Shown: positions 36,038 through 45,725, numbered from the stretch's first letter. The stretch: 64,000 nt of DNA from CAIMFV01 sp040757715 (GCA_040757715.1 JBFLWS010000010.1:43582-107581), one strand, 5' to 3'. Translations and numbers: made by a program. The notes: generated from the letters alone by a model not told the origin.

Positions 36038-39000
36038 GCCGCGTGGACACGCACCAGGGCCGCGCCGCCGACCCCGCCCTCAGCGTGGTGGTCACCGCCA
36101 ACGCCGGCTCGGGCAAGACCAAAACCCTGGTGGATCGAGTGGCGCGGCTGCTGTTGCAGGGGGCTCGGCCGCAGGCGATCCTCTGCGTCACCTACACCAA
36201 GGCCGCCGCGGCGGAGATGCAGCGGCGTCTGTTCGAGCAGCTGGGCGCCTGGGCGGTGGCCGAGGACGAGGGTCTGCGCGCCAGCCTAGCCACGCTGGAG
36301 AACCGCGAACCTGAGAGCCTCGACGGCGAGCGCCTCTCCACCGCGCGCAAGCTGTTCGCCCGCGCTCTGGAGACCCCCGGCGGGCTGAAGATTCAGACCC
36401 TGCACGCCTTCTGCGAACGCCTGCTGCGCCAGTTCCCGGTGGAGGCCGGGGTGTCGCCGGAGTTCCGCCTGCTGGACGATACGGCGACCCGCGAGGCCGA
36501 AGCCCGCGCCCGCGAGCGGCTGGCCAAATGGGCGCTAGAGGGAACGCCGGTGCTGGCCGAGGCCTATGCCCGCCAGGCCGTGGCCCTGCACAATGACGCC
36601 TTCGGCGGCCAGCTGAAGGGCTTCCTGTCCGATCGCCAAGGCGTGCTCGCCCACATCGCAGCCTGCGGCGGGCTGGCCGGCCTCCCGGAGGCCACGGCCC
36701 GCAGCGTGGGGCTGGAGCGGCTGGAGGACGCCGAGGCGCTGGAGCGGGCCGCCGTCACGCCCCCAGCGCTGGATGTCGAGGCTTATGTCCTCGCCACCGG
36801 TCGGCTGGAGGGGCTCACCAAGGCCACCGACACCGACCAGTTAGCGCGTATACGCGGCATCATCGCCGAACTCCGCGCCGGGAGGGCGCCTCTGGGACTC
36901 TTGCGCGAGCTCGTCCTCAACAAGGACGGTGGGCCGCGCGCGCGTCTGGTCACCAAGGACGCCCCCGCCGCCGTGGCTGAATTCCTGGCGAAGGAACAGG
37001 AGCGCCTGCTGGCCGTGCTCGCCCGCGCCAAGGCCGCGCGCGTGGCCGCCGCCACCGTGGACGCGTTGGTGCTCGCCTGGTTCGCCATCCGCGCCTATGC
37101 CGAGGTGAAGGCCGAGCTCGACGCCCTCGACTTCGCCGACCTCACCGACAAGGCGCGGGCGCTGCTCTCCGACCGCCCGTCCGCGGCCTGGGTGCTCTAC
37201 AAACTGGACGGCGGGATCGACCACATCCTGGTGGACGAGGCCCAGGACACCGCCCCCGAACAATGGGACATGGTCGAGGCCCTCACCGAGGAGTTCTTTT
37301 CCGGCGCCGGGGCGGGTCTGCGCGCCCAGCCGCGCACCCTCTTCATCGTCGGCGACGAGAAACAGTCGATCTATTCGTTTCAGGGCGCGGCGCCGCACCT
37401 GCTGCTCGCCCAGTCGCAGCGCTATGACACGGTGGTGCGCGGGGCGGGCCAGGTGTTCGAGCAGGTGGACCTCTTGATGTCCTGGCGCTCCTCGCCCGTG
37501 GTGCTCGCCTTCGTCGATCAGGTGTTTGCTGGCCCGGACGCGGCCTCGGCCCTGAAGCCCGGCGGTCAGGCCGACACGGTGCGGCACCTGGCGGCCTTGT
37601 TGGAAGCGCCCGGAACCGTCGACCTCTGGCCGCTGGAGGAGGAAGAGGAGCGCGAGGAGCGCGAGGCCTGGATCGAACCCCTGGACGTGAATGTGCGCCG
37701 GGGCGCCAACCGGCGCCTCGCAGAGCGCATCGCCCGCCAGGTCAAGGCCATGGTGCAGGCGGGCGAGGCGGTGCACGACAAGAAGACCCGCCAGGCTCGG
37801 CCCATGACCTATGGCGACGTGCTGATCCTGGTGCGCAAGCGCGGCGCCCTGTTCGAGGAGACCCTGCGCGCCCTGAAGAGCGCGGACATTCCCGTGGCCG
37901 GCGCCGACCGGCTGAAGCTGGCCTCGCACCCGGCCTTCCTTGATCTGCAGGCCCTCGGCCGCTTCGTGCTGCACCCGTGGGACGACCTGACCCTGGCAGC
38001 CTTGCTGCGCTCACCCTTCTGTTCGGTGACGGAGGAGGAGCTGTTCCACCTCGCCCATGGCCGCAAAGGCAATCTGTGGTCGGAGCTCAATCGCCGGGGC
38101 GACGAGCGAGCGAGCTGGGCCGAGGCGCGCACCTTCCTCGGCATCGCCCGTTCCGAGGCCGAGGGCCGCAGCCCCTTCGACGCCTTCAACCGCATGCTGA
38201 ATTGGCGCGACCGGCGCGGCCTCACCCAGTTCCGCCGTCTCACCACGCGTCTCGGCGCCGAATCCGCCGAGGTGGTGGAGGAGTTCCTCAACCTCGCCCT
38301 CGCCGCCGAGGCCCGGGGCGTGGCGGACCTGGAGCGCTTCGCCGTGACGCTGGAAGGGCTCGAAGTGGAGATCAAACGCGAGCTCGACGAGCCCAAGGGC
38401 GAGGTGCGGGTGATGACCGTGCATGGGGCCAAGGGGCTGGAGGCGCCGGTGGTGATCCTGCCCGACACCGTGGAGTCCAAGGGCGCGCGCGGCTCGGCGC
38501 TGTTGGCTGCGACGGACGGCGGACGGCTGTGGTCGCCCTCCAAGGCCTTCGACTGCGAGGCCTCGGCGGCGGTGCGGGCTGAGATCGAAGCCAAGGCCGA
38601 CGAGGAGAGCCTGCGCCTCCTCTATGTCGCCCTGACCCGGGCGCGGGACCGGCTCATCCTGGCCGGTCGGAGACCCGCCAACACCAAGACCGTGAAGGGC
38701 TGGCGCCCCCTGCTGGAGGCGGCGTTCGCGCGCCTGGGCGCGGATGACGAAACCCGTGCGGTGGAGACCTCTGAGGGACCGATCCTGCGCTATGGCGCTG
38801 AGCCGGTCGCCCTGGGGCCGGCCGCGCCCCTGGGACGCGTGGCCGAAACCACCCCCATCTGGCTCGACCGGCAGGCGCCCGTGGAGCCCGCCGCCTCGGC
38901 CTACGCCTCGCCGTCCACCCTCGCGGACCAGAAACGCGGGCCCGCCCCCTCGCCCCTGGCGGCGGCCGCCGGCGGGCTCGGTCGCTTCCGCCGGGGCGAG

Positions 39001-39501
39001 CTGATCCACCGCCTGTTGCAACTCCTGCCCGACCTGCCTCCCGAGGCGCGACACAGCGCCGCAGAACGCTGGCTGGCGCGGGAGAAGGACCTCAGCCCCG
39101 AACAGCGACGGGAGATGATCGGCGCGGCCTTCGGCGTGCTGGACGACGCCCGCTTCGCCGCCGTGTTCGGCCCTGGCTCCCGCGCCGAGGCGGCGGTGGC
39201 CGGGACCTCGCCCGAATTTCCTCCCGGCCTCGCCATCTCCGGGCGGGTGGATCGCATGCTGGTGAGTGAGGAAAAAATTCTTGTGGTGGACTTCAAGACC
39301 AACCGCCCGGCCCCCGATCGCATCGACAACGCCGATCCGGCCTATCTCACCCAGATGGCGCTCTATGTGGCGGCGCTTCGGGTGGTGTTTCCCGATCGGC
39401 CGGTGGAGGGGGCGCTTGTCTGGACCGATGGTCCAAAGCTAATGCCGGTGCCAGAAGAAGTAGTGCGCTCGCGGTTGACCGCCCTGCGTCGCGCCTGTTG
39501 A
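36034..39501 (+). CDS. addA: Double-strand break repair helicase-nuclease AddA
   Basis: A 1155-residue UvrD/Rep-like helicase with a C-terminal nuclease. Walker A is VVTANAGSGKTKTLVDRVAR, followed by CVTYTKAAAAEM, motif II LVDEAQDTAPEQW, motif III FIVGDEKQSIYSFQGA, motif V VMTVHGAKGLEAPVVILPDT and motif VI LLYVALTRARDRL; the RecB-type nuclease motif is VDRMLVSEEKILVVDFKTNR. It starts at ATG 36034 in an ATGA overlap with addB; an upstream in-frame ATG would add 11 arginine-rich residues and is less likely. Confidence 0.96.
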   Translation: MSRVDTHQGRAADPALSVVVTANAGSGKTKTLVDRVARLLLQGARPQAILCVTYTKAAAAEMQRRLFEQLGAWAVAEDEGLRASLATLENREPESLDGERLSTARKLFARALETPGGLKIQTLHAFCERLLRQFPVEAGVSPEFRLLDDTATREAEARARERLAKWALEGTPVLAEAYARQAVALHNDAFGGQLKGFLSDRQGVLAHIAACGGLAGLPEATARSVGLERLEDAEALERAAVTPPALDVEAYVLATGRLEGLTKATDTDQLARIRGIIAELRAGRAPLGLLRELVLNKDGGPRARLVTKDAPAAVAEFLAKEQERLLAVLARAKAARVAAATVDALVLAWFAIRAYAEVKAELDALDFADLTDKARALLSDRPSAAWVLYKLDGGIDHILVDEAQDTAPEQWDMVEALTEEFFSGAGAGLRAQPRTLFIVGDEKQSIYSFQGAAPHLLLAQSQRYDTVVRGAGQVFEQVDLLMSWRSSPVVLAFVDQVFAGPDAASALKPGGQADTVRHLAALLEAPGTVDLWPLEEEEEREEREAWIEPLDVNVRRGANRRLAERIARQVKAMVQAGEAVHDKKTRQARPMTYGDVLILVRKRGALFEETLRALKSADIPVAGADRLKLASHPAFLDLQALGRFVLHPWDDLTLAALLRSPFCSVTEEELFHLAHGRKGNLWSELNRRGDERASWAEARTFLGIARSEAEGRSPFDAFNRMLNWRDRRGLTQFRRLTTRLGAESAEVVEEFLNLALAAEARGVADLERFAVTLEGLEVEIKRELDEPKGEVRVMTVHGAKGLEAPVVILPDTVESKGARGSALLAATDGGRLWSPSKAFDCEASAAVRAEIEAKADEESLRLLYVALTRARDRLILAGRRPANTKTVKGWRPLLEAAFARLGADDETRAVETSEGPILRYGAEPVALGPAAPLGRVAETTPIWLDRQAPVEPAASAYASPSTLADQKRGPAPSPLAAAAGGLGRFRRGELIHRLLQLLPDLPPEARHSAAERWLAREKDLSPEQRREMIGAAFGVLDDARFAAVFGPGSRAEAAVAGTSPEFPPGLAISGRVDRMLVSEEKILVVDFKTNRPAPDRIDNADPAYLTQMALYVAALRVVFPDRPVEGALVWTDGPKLMPVPEEVVRSRLTALRRAC

Positions 39502-39579
39502 TTGACGCTGCGCCCCGCCCTACATCGGCGCGTGGGGCCGTCCGGGCCGAATGAGTCGCCCGGCATGAAGGAGCAACTT

Positions 39580-39912
39580 ATGTCCACGGTTAAGGTCACC
39601 GACGAAAGCTTCGACAAGGATGTTCTGAAGGCCGCCCATCCGGTGCTGGTGGACTTCTGGGCCGAGTGGTGCGGTCCCTGCCGCCAGATCGCCCCGGCCT
39701 TGGAGCAGATCGCCGAGGAGCTGTCCGGCAAGGTGACCATCGCCAAGCTGAACATCGAGGACAGCCCCACCACCCCCACGCGCTACGGCGTGCGCGGCAT
39801 CCCCACCATGATGCTGTTCAAGGACGGCCAGGTGGCCTCCATGAAGGTGGGCGCCATGCCCAAGGCCAAGATCCTCGAATGGCTAGCCGAAGCGGGCGTG
39901 CAGCCGGCTTAA
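39580..39912 (+). CDS. trxA: Thioredoxin
   Basis: A 110-residue thioredoxin with active site WCGPC (Cys31, Cys34), the cis-proline loop YGVRGIPTMMLFKDG and the standard length. It is the general cytosolic disulphide reductant. The ATG at 39580 has AAGGAG about 7 nt upstream. It lies 78 bp after addA, an order often seen in alphaproteobacteria. Confidence 0.97.
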   Translation: MSTVKVTDESFDKDVLKAAHPVLVDFWAEWCGPCRQIAPALEQIAEELSGKVTIAKLNIEDSPTTPTRYGVRGIPTMMLFKDGQVASMKVGAMPKAKILEWLAEAGVQPA

Positions 39913-39998
39913 GCTGCGGCGCCCCCGCGCCTACGGGTCCATCGAATTTCCGTGCGCGGGCTTTCCATGGCTCTCGCAACGGCGTAACGCGAGGTCTC

Positions 39999-40673
39999 AT
40001 GACTGACCATGTGATCGCACCCCCCGCCCTGTCCGCCGTTCCTGTGGCGGGCGGCGGTTTATTCCCCGTGCGTCGCATCTATTGCGTCGGTCGCAACTAC
40101 GCGGCCCACGCCCGCGAGATGGGCATGGATGCGCGAGAGCCGCCGTTCTTCTTCGCCAAGCCGGCCGACGCCGTGCGCCCTTTGGGCGGCGAGATCAGCT
40201 TTCCCCGCGCCACGCAGAACCTGCACCACGAGGTGGAGCTGGTGGTGGCTCTGAAGGACAGCGGGGCCGACGTGCCGGTGAGCGCGGCCTTGGACCTCGT
40301 GTTCGGCTACGCGGTGGGCGTCGACCTGACCCGGCGTGATCTGCAGACCCTGGCCCGCGAAGCCGGCAAGCCGTGGGACGCCGCCAAGGGCTTCGACGAT
40401 TCGGCGCCGATCAGCGCCATCGTCCCCGGCCGCGAGCCGCCCGCAGGCGCCATCAAGCTCGCGGTGAACGGCCAGACCCGCCAGAACGCCGTCATCGCCG
40501 ACATGATCTGGAGCGTGCCGGAAATCATCGCCGAGGCCTCCAAGCTTTGGCGCCTGGCCCCGGGCGACCTTATCTATACGGGCACGCCCGAAGGCGTCGG
40601 CCCCCTCGTGCGCGGCGACGCCGTGACCTGCGAGATCGAAGGCGTCGGCGCCTTGGCCTTCACCCTCGCCTGA
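39999..40673 (+). CDS. Fumarylacetoacetate hydrolase family protein
   Basis: A 224-residue FAH-fold hydrolase. IYCVGRNYAAHAREMG is the family opening, FFFAKPADAV, LHHEVELVVAL (metal-binding glutamates), GYAVGVDLTRRDLQ and LIYTGTPEGVGPLVRGD follow. Such proteins hydrolyse fumarylacetoacetate or fumarylpyruvate at the end of tyrosine or gentisate breakdown, or act on related acylpyruvates. The isomerase of the same pathway type lies 11 bp downstream, which supports an aromatic degradation role. No ring-cleaving dioxygenase is nearby. Confidence 0.88.
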   Translation: MTDHVIAPPALSAVPVAGGGLFPVRRIYCVGRNYAAHAREMGMDAREPPFFFAKPADAVRPLGGEISFPRATQNLHHEVELVVALKDSGADVPVSAALDLVFGYAVGVDLTRRDLQTLAREAGKPWDAAKGFDDSAPISAIVPGREPPAGAIKLAVNGQTRQNAVIADMIWSVPEIIAEASKLWRLAPGDLIYTGTPEGVGPLVRGDAVTCEIEGVGALAFTLA

Positions 40674-40684
40674 TCGAGCCCGCC

Positions 40685-41323
40685 ATGACCCTCATCTTGC
40701 ATAGCGCCTGGCGGGCTTCAGCCCCCTATCGAGTGAGAATAGCTCTCAACTTGAAGGGCCTCGACTATGATTATGCGCCAGTGGACCTGGCCGGCGGCCA
40801 GCAGCATTCGGCGGCCTATCGCGCGCTGAATCCACAGGGCTTGACGCCAGCCCTGGAAGCGGACGGCCATGTGCTGACCCAGAGCCTCGCTATCCTGGAA
40901 TGGCTGGAGGAGACCCATCCCGAGCCGGCGCTGCTGCCCAAAGCCCCGCTGGAGCGCGCCGCGGTGCGGACCATGATGGGGGTGATCGCCTGCGACATTC
41001 ACCCGGTGAACAATCTGCGCATCTTGCAGGCCTTGAGCAAAGCGGGGCTCGATGAGACGGTGCGCACGACCTGGGCCCAGCGCTGGATCAACGACGGCTT
41101 TGCGGTGCTGGAGCCGATGATCGCCCGCCACGGCCAGGGCTTCGCCTTTGGCGCGACGCCGACCCTGGCCGACTGCTGCCTGATCCCGCAGGTCTACAGC
41201 TCCGCCCGATTCAAGGTGGACCTTGCACCCTATCCGCACATCGCCGCCGTAGGCGCGCGCGCGGCGCAGCACCCCGCCTTCCAAGCCGCCGAACCCCACA
41301 AACAGCCGGACGCGACACCGTGA
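40685..41323 (+). CDS. maiA: Maleylacetoacetate/maleylpyruvate isomerase (zeta-class GST)
   Basis: A 212-residue glutathione-dependent isomerase converting maleylacetoacetate or maleylpyruvate to the fumaryl isomer. RASAPYRVRIALNLKGLDYD is the glutathione-site opening of bacterial family members, followed by NPQGLTPALEADGHVLTQSLAI and the C-terminal helical DIHPVNNLRILQ and TLADCCLIPQVYSA-like segment. It sits between the FAH hydrolase and carbonic anhydrase genes; its stop overlaps the carbonic anhydrase GTG. Confidence 0.88.
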   Translation: MTLILHSAWRASAPYRVRIALNLKGLDYDYAPVDLAGGQQHSAAYRALNPQGLTPALEADGHVLTQSLAILEWLEETHPEPALLPKAPLERAAVRTMMGVIACDIHPVNNLRILQALSKAGLDETVRTTWAQRWINDGFAVLEPMIARHGQGFAFGATPTLADCCLIPQVYSSARFKVDLAPYPHIAAVGARAAQHPAFQAAEPHKQPDATP

Positions 41324-41925
41324 GCGACGTCAACAACCTGCTCGCCAACAACCGCCGCTGGGCCGACAGCAAGACCGATCGCGATCCGGACTTTTTCCAG
41401 CGGCTCGTGCGGCAGCAGAGCCCGGCCTATCTGTGGATCGGCTGCGCCGACAGCCGGGTGCCGGCCAATGAGATCGTCGGCCTCGATCCGGGCGAGCTGT
41501 TCGTGCACCGCAATGTGGCCAATCTCGCCCCGCCCCAGGACGCCAACTATCTCTCGGTGCTGCAGTTCGCCGTGGAGGTGCTGAAGGTGCGGCACATCCT
41601 GGTGGTGGGCCACTACGGCTGCGGCGGCGTCACTGCGGCCATCGAGGGCGTGCACCGCGGGCTCATCGACCACTGGCTGGCCCCGATCCGCGAGATCGCC
41701 GAGGATCGCCAGGCCGAGCTTGAGGCCATCGCCGACCCCAAGCTGCGCCACGATCGCCTGTGCGAGCTGAACGTCATCCGTCAGGTGCGCAACGTCTCGT
41801 CCAACCCCTTCGTCATCCAGGCCTGGGAGCGGGGCGCGGACCTCACCGTGCACGGGTGGTGCTATTCCATCGAAAACGGCCTCGTCACCGATCTCAACGT
41901 CGCGGTGAGCGGACCTCGAATTTAA
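41320..41925 (+). CDS. can: Beta-class carbonic anhydrase
   Basis: A 201-residue zinc enzyme interconverting carbon dioxide and bicarbonate. Zinc ligands are Cys42 (IGCADSRVP, with Asp44 and Arg46), the His and Cys of VVGHYGCGGV. The LFVHRNVANL block is conserved. It supplies bicarbonate for carboxylases, including the biotin-dependent ones. The GTG start overlaps the isomerase stop (GTGA), and its end overlaps the convergent aldo/keto reductase-like gene by 4 bp. Confidence 0.95.
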   Translation: MSDVNNLLANNRRWADSKTDRDPDFFQRLVRQQSPAYLWIGCADSRVPANEIVGLDPGELFVHRNVANLAPPQDANYLSVLQFAVEVLKVRHILVVGHYGCGGVTAAIEGVHRGLIDHWLAPIREIAEDRQAELEAIADPKLRHDRLCELNVIRQVRNVSSNPFVIQAWERGADLTVHGWCYSIENGLVTDLNVAVSGPRI

Positions 41926-42812
41926 GCGGCGGACCGGCGCGGCTTGGCCTCGCAGGGATCATAGGCGAGGGCGGCCCAGTCGAGATCCGGCGCCCGCGCG
42001 CTGGCGGCGGCGAGGATCACCTTCAACTCGGTCGAAGAGGCGACGCCCACGAGGGCCGCCTCTACCGGTAGCACATGCAGGGCGAAGGCCAGGGCCGCCT
42101 GCAAGGGATCGGCCCCCGCCTCGGCCACCAGGCGGCGGGCGCGCGACAGGTGCTGGCCAAGCTCAGCGTCGCCGGCGCCCAGATCGTTCACCGGCTGCAG
42201 CCAGAGCCCGCGCAGGAATACTGCGTGGGCCTGCACCGCCACGCCGAGATCGGCCAGGGCCGCAACGGCGCCCGACTGAAGGAAGCGTTGGTCCACTAGG
42301 CTCACCGGCGCCTGGACAAAGTCCGGACGGAAGCGACGCGCCAGGGCCACAGGTTGGTCTTCCAGCTCCACCGCCACGCCGAGGCGCTCGCAGAGACCCT
42401 CGTCCTTCAGCCTCCGCAGCCGCGTCCACAGCGCGTCGCCGTGCGGACCCACGAGGCTGTCGGCGCGGCTCACCACCACCGCATGCAGGGCCGTCGCTCC
42501 ATAATGACCAAGCCTTTGGCGAACCACGGTCTCCATAGCTTCGCCGTCATCGATCACTTCGCCCGTGCGCCACATGGCGCGGAAGGTGGCGGTCTTGGCG
42601 CGCATCACCTGGGCGAACACGTCTTCGGCGAGATCAGGACCGGCGCCCGCGTCCACCAGGCGCACCCCCGCTCGCGCCGCCAGGGCGAAGGCGGCGGCGG
42701 CGTCGGACCGACCAGCGCGCGCGCCATTGGGGCCGCGATCGGCGCCATGGCCCAGCTTCGCCGTTCCAATACCCAGGCGGGCCAATTGCGGGCTTGCGGC
42801 GTTCACCGCCAT
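41922..42812 (-). CDS. Aldo/keto reductase-like protein lacking the catalytic tyrosine
   Basis: About 296 residues with an AKR-type TIM-barrel pattern: LGIGTAKLGHG near the start, an AFALAARAGVRLVDAG strand, LGVAVELEDQPV, and a C-terminal QAALAFALHVLPVEAALVG like the NADPH-binding end of the family. At the place of the conserved DTAxxYGxSE, this protein has DAGAGPDLAED, so the catalytic tyrosine seems absent. I start at ATG 42812, with AAGGAG 6 nt upstream. It may have another role, or have lost activity. It is divergent from bioB. Confidence 0.7.
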   Translation of the reverse strand: MAVNAASPQLARLGIGTAKLGHGADRGPNGARAGRSDAAAAFALAARAGVRLVDAGAGPDLAEDVFAQVMRAKTATFRAMWRTGEVIDDGEAMETVVRQRLGHYGATALHAVVVSRADSLVGPHGDALWTRLRRLKDEGLCERLGVAVELEDQPVALARRFRPDFVQAPVSLVDQRFLQSGAVAALADLGVAVQAHAVFLRGLWLQPVNDLGAGDAELGQHLSRARRLVAEAGADPLQAALAFALHVLPVEAALVGVASSTELKVILAAASARAPDLDWAALAYDPCEAKPRRSAA

Positions 42813-42955
42813 ACATGGCTCCTTAGGGCCAAACTCGAGGGCTCGCAGCATGGGCCGGATTGCTTAATGAACCGCCAAGCCTGCCACGGCGTCGACTTGT
42901 GTCGATGGAATGCGCTGCTATGAGATGCGCGCAAAGGTTTTCGAGGCTGTTAAAC

Positions 42956-43939
42956 ATGGTGTCTTCCGCCCCTGCCCTCCGTCACGACTGGCGCCTCGAC
43001 GAAATCGAGGCCCTGTTCGCCTTGCCGTTTCCGGAGCTGGTGTTCCGCGCGGCCAGTCAGCATCGCGAGGCCTTCGATCCAGCGGAAATCCAGCTCTCCC
43101 AGCTCCTGTCGATTAAGACCGGAGGTTGTGCGGAAAACTGCGGCTATTGCAGCCAATCGGCCCATTTCGACACCGGCCTCAAGGCCAGCAAGCTGATGGA
43201 AGCCGAGGCGGTGCTGGAGGCGGCGAAGGCGGCCAAGGCCGGCGGCGCGCAGCGCTTCTGCATGGGCGCGGCCTGGCGCGATCTGAAGGACCGTGACCTC
43301 AACAACGTGGCGGCGATGATCTCCGGGGTGAAGGCCCTCGGCATGGAGACCTGCGCCACCCTCGGCATGGTGACGCCACAGCAGGCCGAGGCGCTGAAGG
43401 CCGCCGGGCTGGACTATTACAACCACAACCTCGACACCGCTGAGGAAGACTACGCCCGCATCGTCACCACCCGCACCTATCAGGAGCGGCTCGACACCCT
43501 CACGCACGTGCGCGCAGCGGGGATGAACGTCTGCTCGGGCGGCATCATCGGCATGGGCGAGACCCGGCGGCACCGGGCAGGCCTCCTGATGGCCCTCGCC
43601 AACCTGCCCGAGCACCCGCAGTCCCTGCCCATCAACGCGCTTGTGCCCATCAAGGGCACGCCCCTGGCGGACAGCGCGCCGGTGGACGGGTTGGAGTTTG
43701 TGCGCACCATCGCCGTGGCGCGCCTGGTCTGCCCGCGTTCCGTGGTGCGCATCGCCGCCGGCCGCGAGGGCATGAGCCGTGAGCTGCAGGCCCTGGCCTT
43801 CCTCGCCGGGGCCAATTCCATCTTCATCGGCGGGCGCCTGCTCACCACCCCCCTGCCCGGCCTCGACGCCGATCAGCAGCTCTTGGCCGATCTTGGCATG
43901 AAGCCCATGGGATCAGCGGCGGAGATGGCCGCGGAGTAA
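42956..43939 (+). CDS. bioB: Biotin synthase
   Basis: A radical SAM enzyme that inserts sulphur into dethiobiotin. The 327-residue protein has the [4Fe-4S] motif CAENCGYC, then QRFCMGAAWRD, YYNHNLDTAEEDYA, CSGGIIGMGE and the [2Fe-2S]-binding arginine region VVRIAAGREGM. I start at ATG 42956 (MVSSAPALRHDW); an earlier in-frame ATG is possible. No other biotin gene lies nearby. It ends 7 bp from the convergent mnmC stop. Confidence 0.96.
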   Translation: MVSSAPALRHDWRLDEIEALFALPFPELVFRAASQHREAFDPAEIQLSQLLSIKTGGCAENCGYCSQSAHFDTGLKASKLMEAEAVLEAAKAAKAGGAQRFCMGAAWRDLKDRDLNNVAAMISGVKALGMETCATLGMVTPQQAEALKAAGLDYYNHNLDTAEEDYARIVTTRTYQERLDTLTHVRAAGMNVCSGGIIGMGETRRHRAGLLMALANLPEHPQSLPINALVPIKGTPLADSAPVDGLEFVRTIAVARLVCPRSVVRIAAGREGMSRELQALAFLAGANSIFIGGRLLTTPLPGLDADQQLLADLGMKPMGSAAEMAAE

Positions 43940-43946
43940 GACCCGC

Positions 43947-45725
43947 TTAGAGCGGCATTGCGCCGTAGCGGGTCGGATCGCAGAGGGCGAGCAACGCGCC
44001 TGGAAGCGGCGAGGATACGCCCACCGCCTCGGCGACCAAGGCCTCGGCCAGCAGGGGCGCAAGGCACAGCCCGCGTCCGCCAAGCCCGGCCAGCACGTAA
44101 AGACCGGGCGCCACGGCCCCCGCCAGGGGCAGATGGTCCGGGGTCGCCGCCCGCACCGAGGCGCGTCGTCCCCGCTTGCCGGAACTCGCCTCCACAGCCG
44201 CCGCCAGTCTGGGGCGGCCCTTTTGCAGCAGGGCGAGGTTCCTGGCGTCGTCCTCGAGGCGGATGTCCTCTCCGGCGTCGCCGCGATCATGGGTGGCGCC
44301 GTAGAGGAGGCCTGTCCTTGTGGGGATGGCGTAGCCGCCCCAAGCCGAGGCGCGGCCGGCGGCGATTCCCTCCACCGTGGCCACCTGTCCACGCACGGGG
44401 CGCAGCTCGGTCCCGATCAAGGCGTTGGTGTGGAAGGCCGTGGCCAGCATGACGAGGTCGAATTCGCCCGCCTCAGCCCCGGTCTCATCCCGCAGCCGCC
44501 AACCGTCTTCACAAGACTCGATCGCCACGATGGTCTTCTGCTGCACCGGCGTTCCGGCGAGGAAGGCCTCCAGAATGCGCTTCGGCTCCACCACCAGGGC
44601 GTCGCGGAACCAGAGGCCGGGGCAATGGATATCCGGCTCATCCAGGCGTTCAGCGGTCTCAGCAGGCGTCAAGGCGGTGAGGGCGCCGGGCGCGAAGCCG
44701 TCCCAGGCGGCGATGGCGGCGAAGCGGGCGGCGTCCTTGTCGCCGAAGCCCTGCTGGCAGACGCCCCGCGCCACAAGGGCCGCAGTCGCCTCGTTGCGAT
44801 AGACCTGCACGGCGCGGGCGAAGGCCTGGGCGTAGAGCTGAGCTATAGGACCAAGACCGGCGTCCAGGCGGGGGGTGACGAGGCCAGTGGGATTGCCCGA
44901 CCCGCCCGCCCCCGGCTTCGCCTTCTCGAACAGACGCACGTCGAGGCCCTGATGATGCAGGGCGCGAACCAGGGACGCGCCGGCGATCCCTGCGCCGATC
45001 ACCGCCGCCCGGGGCGGGGTCGACGGCGCCAAGACTTCGCCCTCCAACCGCGCCTCCAGCCGCTCGCGCTTGAAGCCGTGGCCGGGCTTCTTCTCCACCA
45101 GGAAGCCGCGCTCAGCGAGACCGCGGCGCACCTTGCCGGCCACGGTGAAGGTGGCGAGGCGGCAGCCGGGCGCGGACTTGGCCCGCACCTGGTCGAGCAC
45201 GGCGGCGCTCCACATGCCGGGGTTCTTGGCCGGGGCGAAGCCGTCGAGGAACCAGGCGTCGGCGCTTCCCCGCCAGGCCGCAAGGGCCTCGCCGGCGTCC
45301 ATCACGGCGAGGTCGAGGCTGGCGTGAAACTCGGGCAGATCGATGCGATGGAAGCCGCAGCGGCCGTCCGGCCACGCCGCCAGCAAGGCTGAACTGACCT
45401 CGGCGATCTCCGGCCAGTCGCTGAGCGCCCGCGCCGCGGCGTCCGCCGACATGGGAAAGGCTTCGACGCTGAAGACGCTAAGCCGGCCGTCCGCCGGTCG
45501 CGTGCGCCGCCAAAGATCGATGAGGGCGGCGATGTTGAGGCCCGTGCCGAAGCCGAGCTCGGCCACGGTGAAACGTGATCGTCCCGCCCAGGCCTGGGGC
45601 AGGCCGCAGCCCTCCAGGAACACCCGCCGCGTCTCTTCCAGGCCCCCTTGGGTGGAATAATAGATGTCGGCGAACCGGCGCGAGCGCAGCCCGCCCTCGG
45701 TCCATTCGAGATCGTCGTCGGCCAT
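43947..45725 (-). CDS. mnmC: Bifunctional tRNA mnm5s2U biosynthesis protein MnmC
   Basis: A 592-residue fusion. The N-terminal methyltransferase part (about 1-230) has FTVAELGFGTGLNIAAL for SAM binding and WFLDGFAPAKNPGMWS. The C-terminal FAD oxidoreductase part opens AAVIGAGIAGASLVRALHHQG and has GNPTGLVTPRLD and LAGLGGRGLCLAPLLAEAL. Together they finish the wobble modification mnm5s2U34, removing carboxymethyl and then methylating. The domain order is as in enterobacterial MnmC. Confidence 0.93.
   Translation of the reverse strand: MADDDLEWTEGGLRSRRFADIYYSTQGGLEETRRVFLEGCGLPQAWAGRSRFTVAELGFGTGLNIAALIDLWRRTRPADGRLSVFSVEAFPMSADAAARALSDWPEIAEVSSALLAAWPDGRCGFHRIDLPEFHASLDLAVMDAGEALAAWRGSADAWFLDGFAPAKNPGMWSAAVLDQVRAKSAPGCRLATFTVAGKVRRGLAERGFLVEKKPGHGFKRERLEARLEGEVLAPSTPPRAAVIGAGIAGASLVRALHHQGLDVRLFEKAKPGAGGSGNPTGLVTPRLDAGLGPIAQLYAQAFARAVQVYRNEATAALVARGVCQQGFGDKDAARFAAIAAWDGFAPGALTALTPAETAERLDEPDIHCPGLWFRDALVVEPKRILEAFLAGTPVQQKTIVAIESCEDGWRLRDETGAEAGEFDLVMLATAFHTNALIGTELRPVRGQVATVEGIAAGRASAWGGYAIPTRTGLLYGATHDRGDAGEDIRLEDDARNLALLQKGRPRLAAAVEASSGKRGRRASVRAATPDHLPLAGAVAPGLYVLAGLGGRGLCLAPLLAEALVAEAVGVSSPLPGALLALCDPTRYGAMPL

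Noticed and set aside
41301..41345. Possible fusion of the isomerase and carbonic anhydrase
   Set aside because: The two frames differ and overlap by only GTGA; it is an ordinary translational coupling.
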